Below, one piece after another: positions 63,401-64,000 of a stretch of 64,000 nucleotides of DNA. This DNA is from Flavobacteriaceae bacterium. GTDB taxonomy: Bacteria; Bacteroidota; Bacteroidia; Flavobacteriales; Flavobacteriaceae. Position 1 is the stretch's first letter, and each line of letters begins with the position of its first letter. The stretch is from the NCBI GenBank assembly GCA_002694465.1, contig NZMG01000010.1, forward strand, positions 65,097 through 129,096, in the 5' to 3' direction. Position numbers and translations under genes: made by a program. Under the pieces are notes generated by a model. The model did not search any database, was not told the DNA's origin, and was given only the letters and a program-made list of their open reading frames with translations.

Positions 63401-64000
63401 TTTAGACCCTTCACATCAGGACAAGCCCCGAGTGGAAAGAATGCGCCAGCATTCAATGGTTTTTAAACTAAAATTATAAATCATACCAGGCTCCCCTCTT
63501 TAGACCCTTCGACAAGCTCAGGACAAGTGCCGAGGGGAAAGAGTGCGCTAGCTTTCAATGGATTTAAACTAAAATTATAAATCATACCAGGCTCCCCTCT
63601 TTAGACCCTTCGACAAGCTCAGGACATGCGCCGAGGGGAAAGAGTGCAAAGCACTCAGGGGAGTTTGACTTAAATTAAAAACATTAATACATATCAGGCT
63701 CCCCTCTTTAGACCCTTCGACAAGCTCAGGACAGGTGCCAAGGGGGAAAATGTGAGAGCATTTTGTGGAGTTCAAACTAAAAATATAAATCATACCGGCT
63801 CCCCTCTTTAGTTAAAGAGGGGAAAGAGTGCGAAGCACTCAGGGGAGTTTGACTTAAATTAAAAACATTAATACATATCAGGCTCCCCTCTTTAGACCCT
63901 TCACATCAGGACAAGCCCCGAGTGGTAAGAGTGCGCTAGCTTTCAATGGATTTAAACTAAAATTATAAATCATACCAGGCTCCCCTCTTTAGACCCTTCG
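63401..64000. repeat. array of switch-like structured repeats (about seven copies)
   Basis: Copies begin at about 63401 (degenerate), 63489, 63590, 63697, 63797, 63881 and 63979 (cut by the window edge). Most start GGCTCCCCTCTTTAG. The copy at 63797-63850 is the short form with a perfect hairpin; others carry an insert beginning ACCCTTCGACAAGCTCAGG or ACCCTTCACATCAGG. Two spacers recur: AAACTAAAATTATAAATCAT after most copies and GACTTAAATTAAAAACATTA after those ending CAGGGGAGTTT. There is no gene in these 600 bases. Confidence 0.85.

Noticed and set aside
63575..63793. Minus-strand 72-residue open frame
   Set aside because: It runs through two copies of the structured repeat, and its peptide (CPELVEG and LSLSKG units) is a direct translation of the repeat. 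It is not a gene.
63401..64000. CRISPR or integron attC array
   Set aside because: Copies vary in length and content, spacers are themselves repeated, there are no cas or integrase genes, no captured ORFs between copies, and no RYYYAAC/GTTRRRY core sites.

Overview
The window reads as chromosome of a marine-type member of the Flavobacteriaceae (Bacteroidota). The support is: AT-rich DNA with few Shine-Dalgarno-like sites; Bacteroidota promoters of the form TTG-N19/20-TAnnTTTG; a PorV/PorQ-family outer-membrane protein; a CarboxypepD_reg-like domain fused to a vWA protein; a menaquinone operon; and the flavobacterial order kdsD-tatC-AhpD-like-lptB. No rRNA, tRNA, CRISPR array or transposase gene was seen.

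Layout. (1) 1-4.8 kb, plus strand: a tight operon of a RimK-like ATP-grasp ligase (cut by the window edge), a GCS2-type carboxylate-amine ligase, an N-formylglutamate amidohydrolase-like protein and a GNAT-nitrilase fusion. This looks like an uncharacterised amidoligase/peptide pathway. (2) 4.8-8 kb, minus: a secreted M24 peptidase and a secreted vWA protein. (3) 8-12.9 kb, minus: menA, an MBL-fold hydrolase, menC, a CPBP protease and menE in one run. (4) 13-18.9 kb: DoxX, holA, an orphan HsdR-N nuclease-like protein, small membrane proteins, SRPBCC and DinB-like proteins, and recQ. (5) 19-25.8 kb: kdsD, tatC, an AhpD-like protein, lptB, an unknown HEPN-like ORF, pssA, a PorV-like protein and a DUF4105/Lnb-like protein. 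(6) 25.9-62 kb, minus strand throughout: one roughly 36-kb surface-polysaccharide locus. (7) 62-64 kb: one orphan gene with its own promoter and terminator, set between arrays of a structured intergenic repeat.

The polysaccharide locus begins with an ABC exporter (Wzm/Wzt with a C-terminal glycan-binding extension) and several methyltransferases. It continues with about 16 glycosyltransferases. Sugar-nucleotide genes cover GDP-fucose (gmd, fcl), a probable GDP-perosamine route (DegT aminotransferase plus GNAT) and a sialic-acid route (neuC, neuB, neuA). A sulfotransferase, an LbH acetyltransferase and a frameshifted acyltransferase would decorate the chain. The locus ends with an O-antigen polymerase/ligase-like protein and a WbaP-type initiating transferase. 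No Wzx flippase was recognised. The likely product is a sialylated, fucosylated, possibly sulfated and methylated O-antigen or capsule.

Points most worth checking are the amidoligase operon, the A8-tract frameshift in the acyltransferase, the ATG-TAA start of the LbH acetyltransferase, the four-helix-bundle gene bracketed by repeats exactly 400 bp apart, the 15-unit heptamer array, and the switch-like repeat array at the right end with its neighbouring orphan gene.
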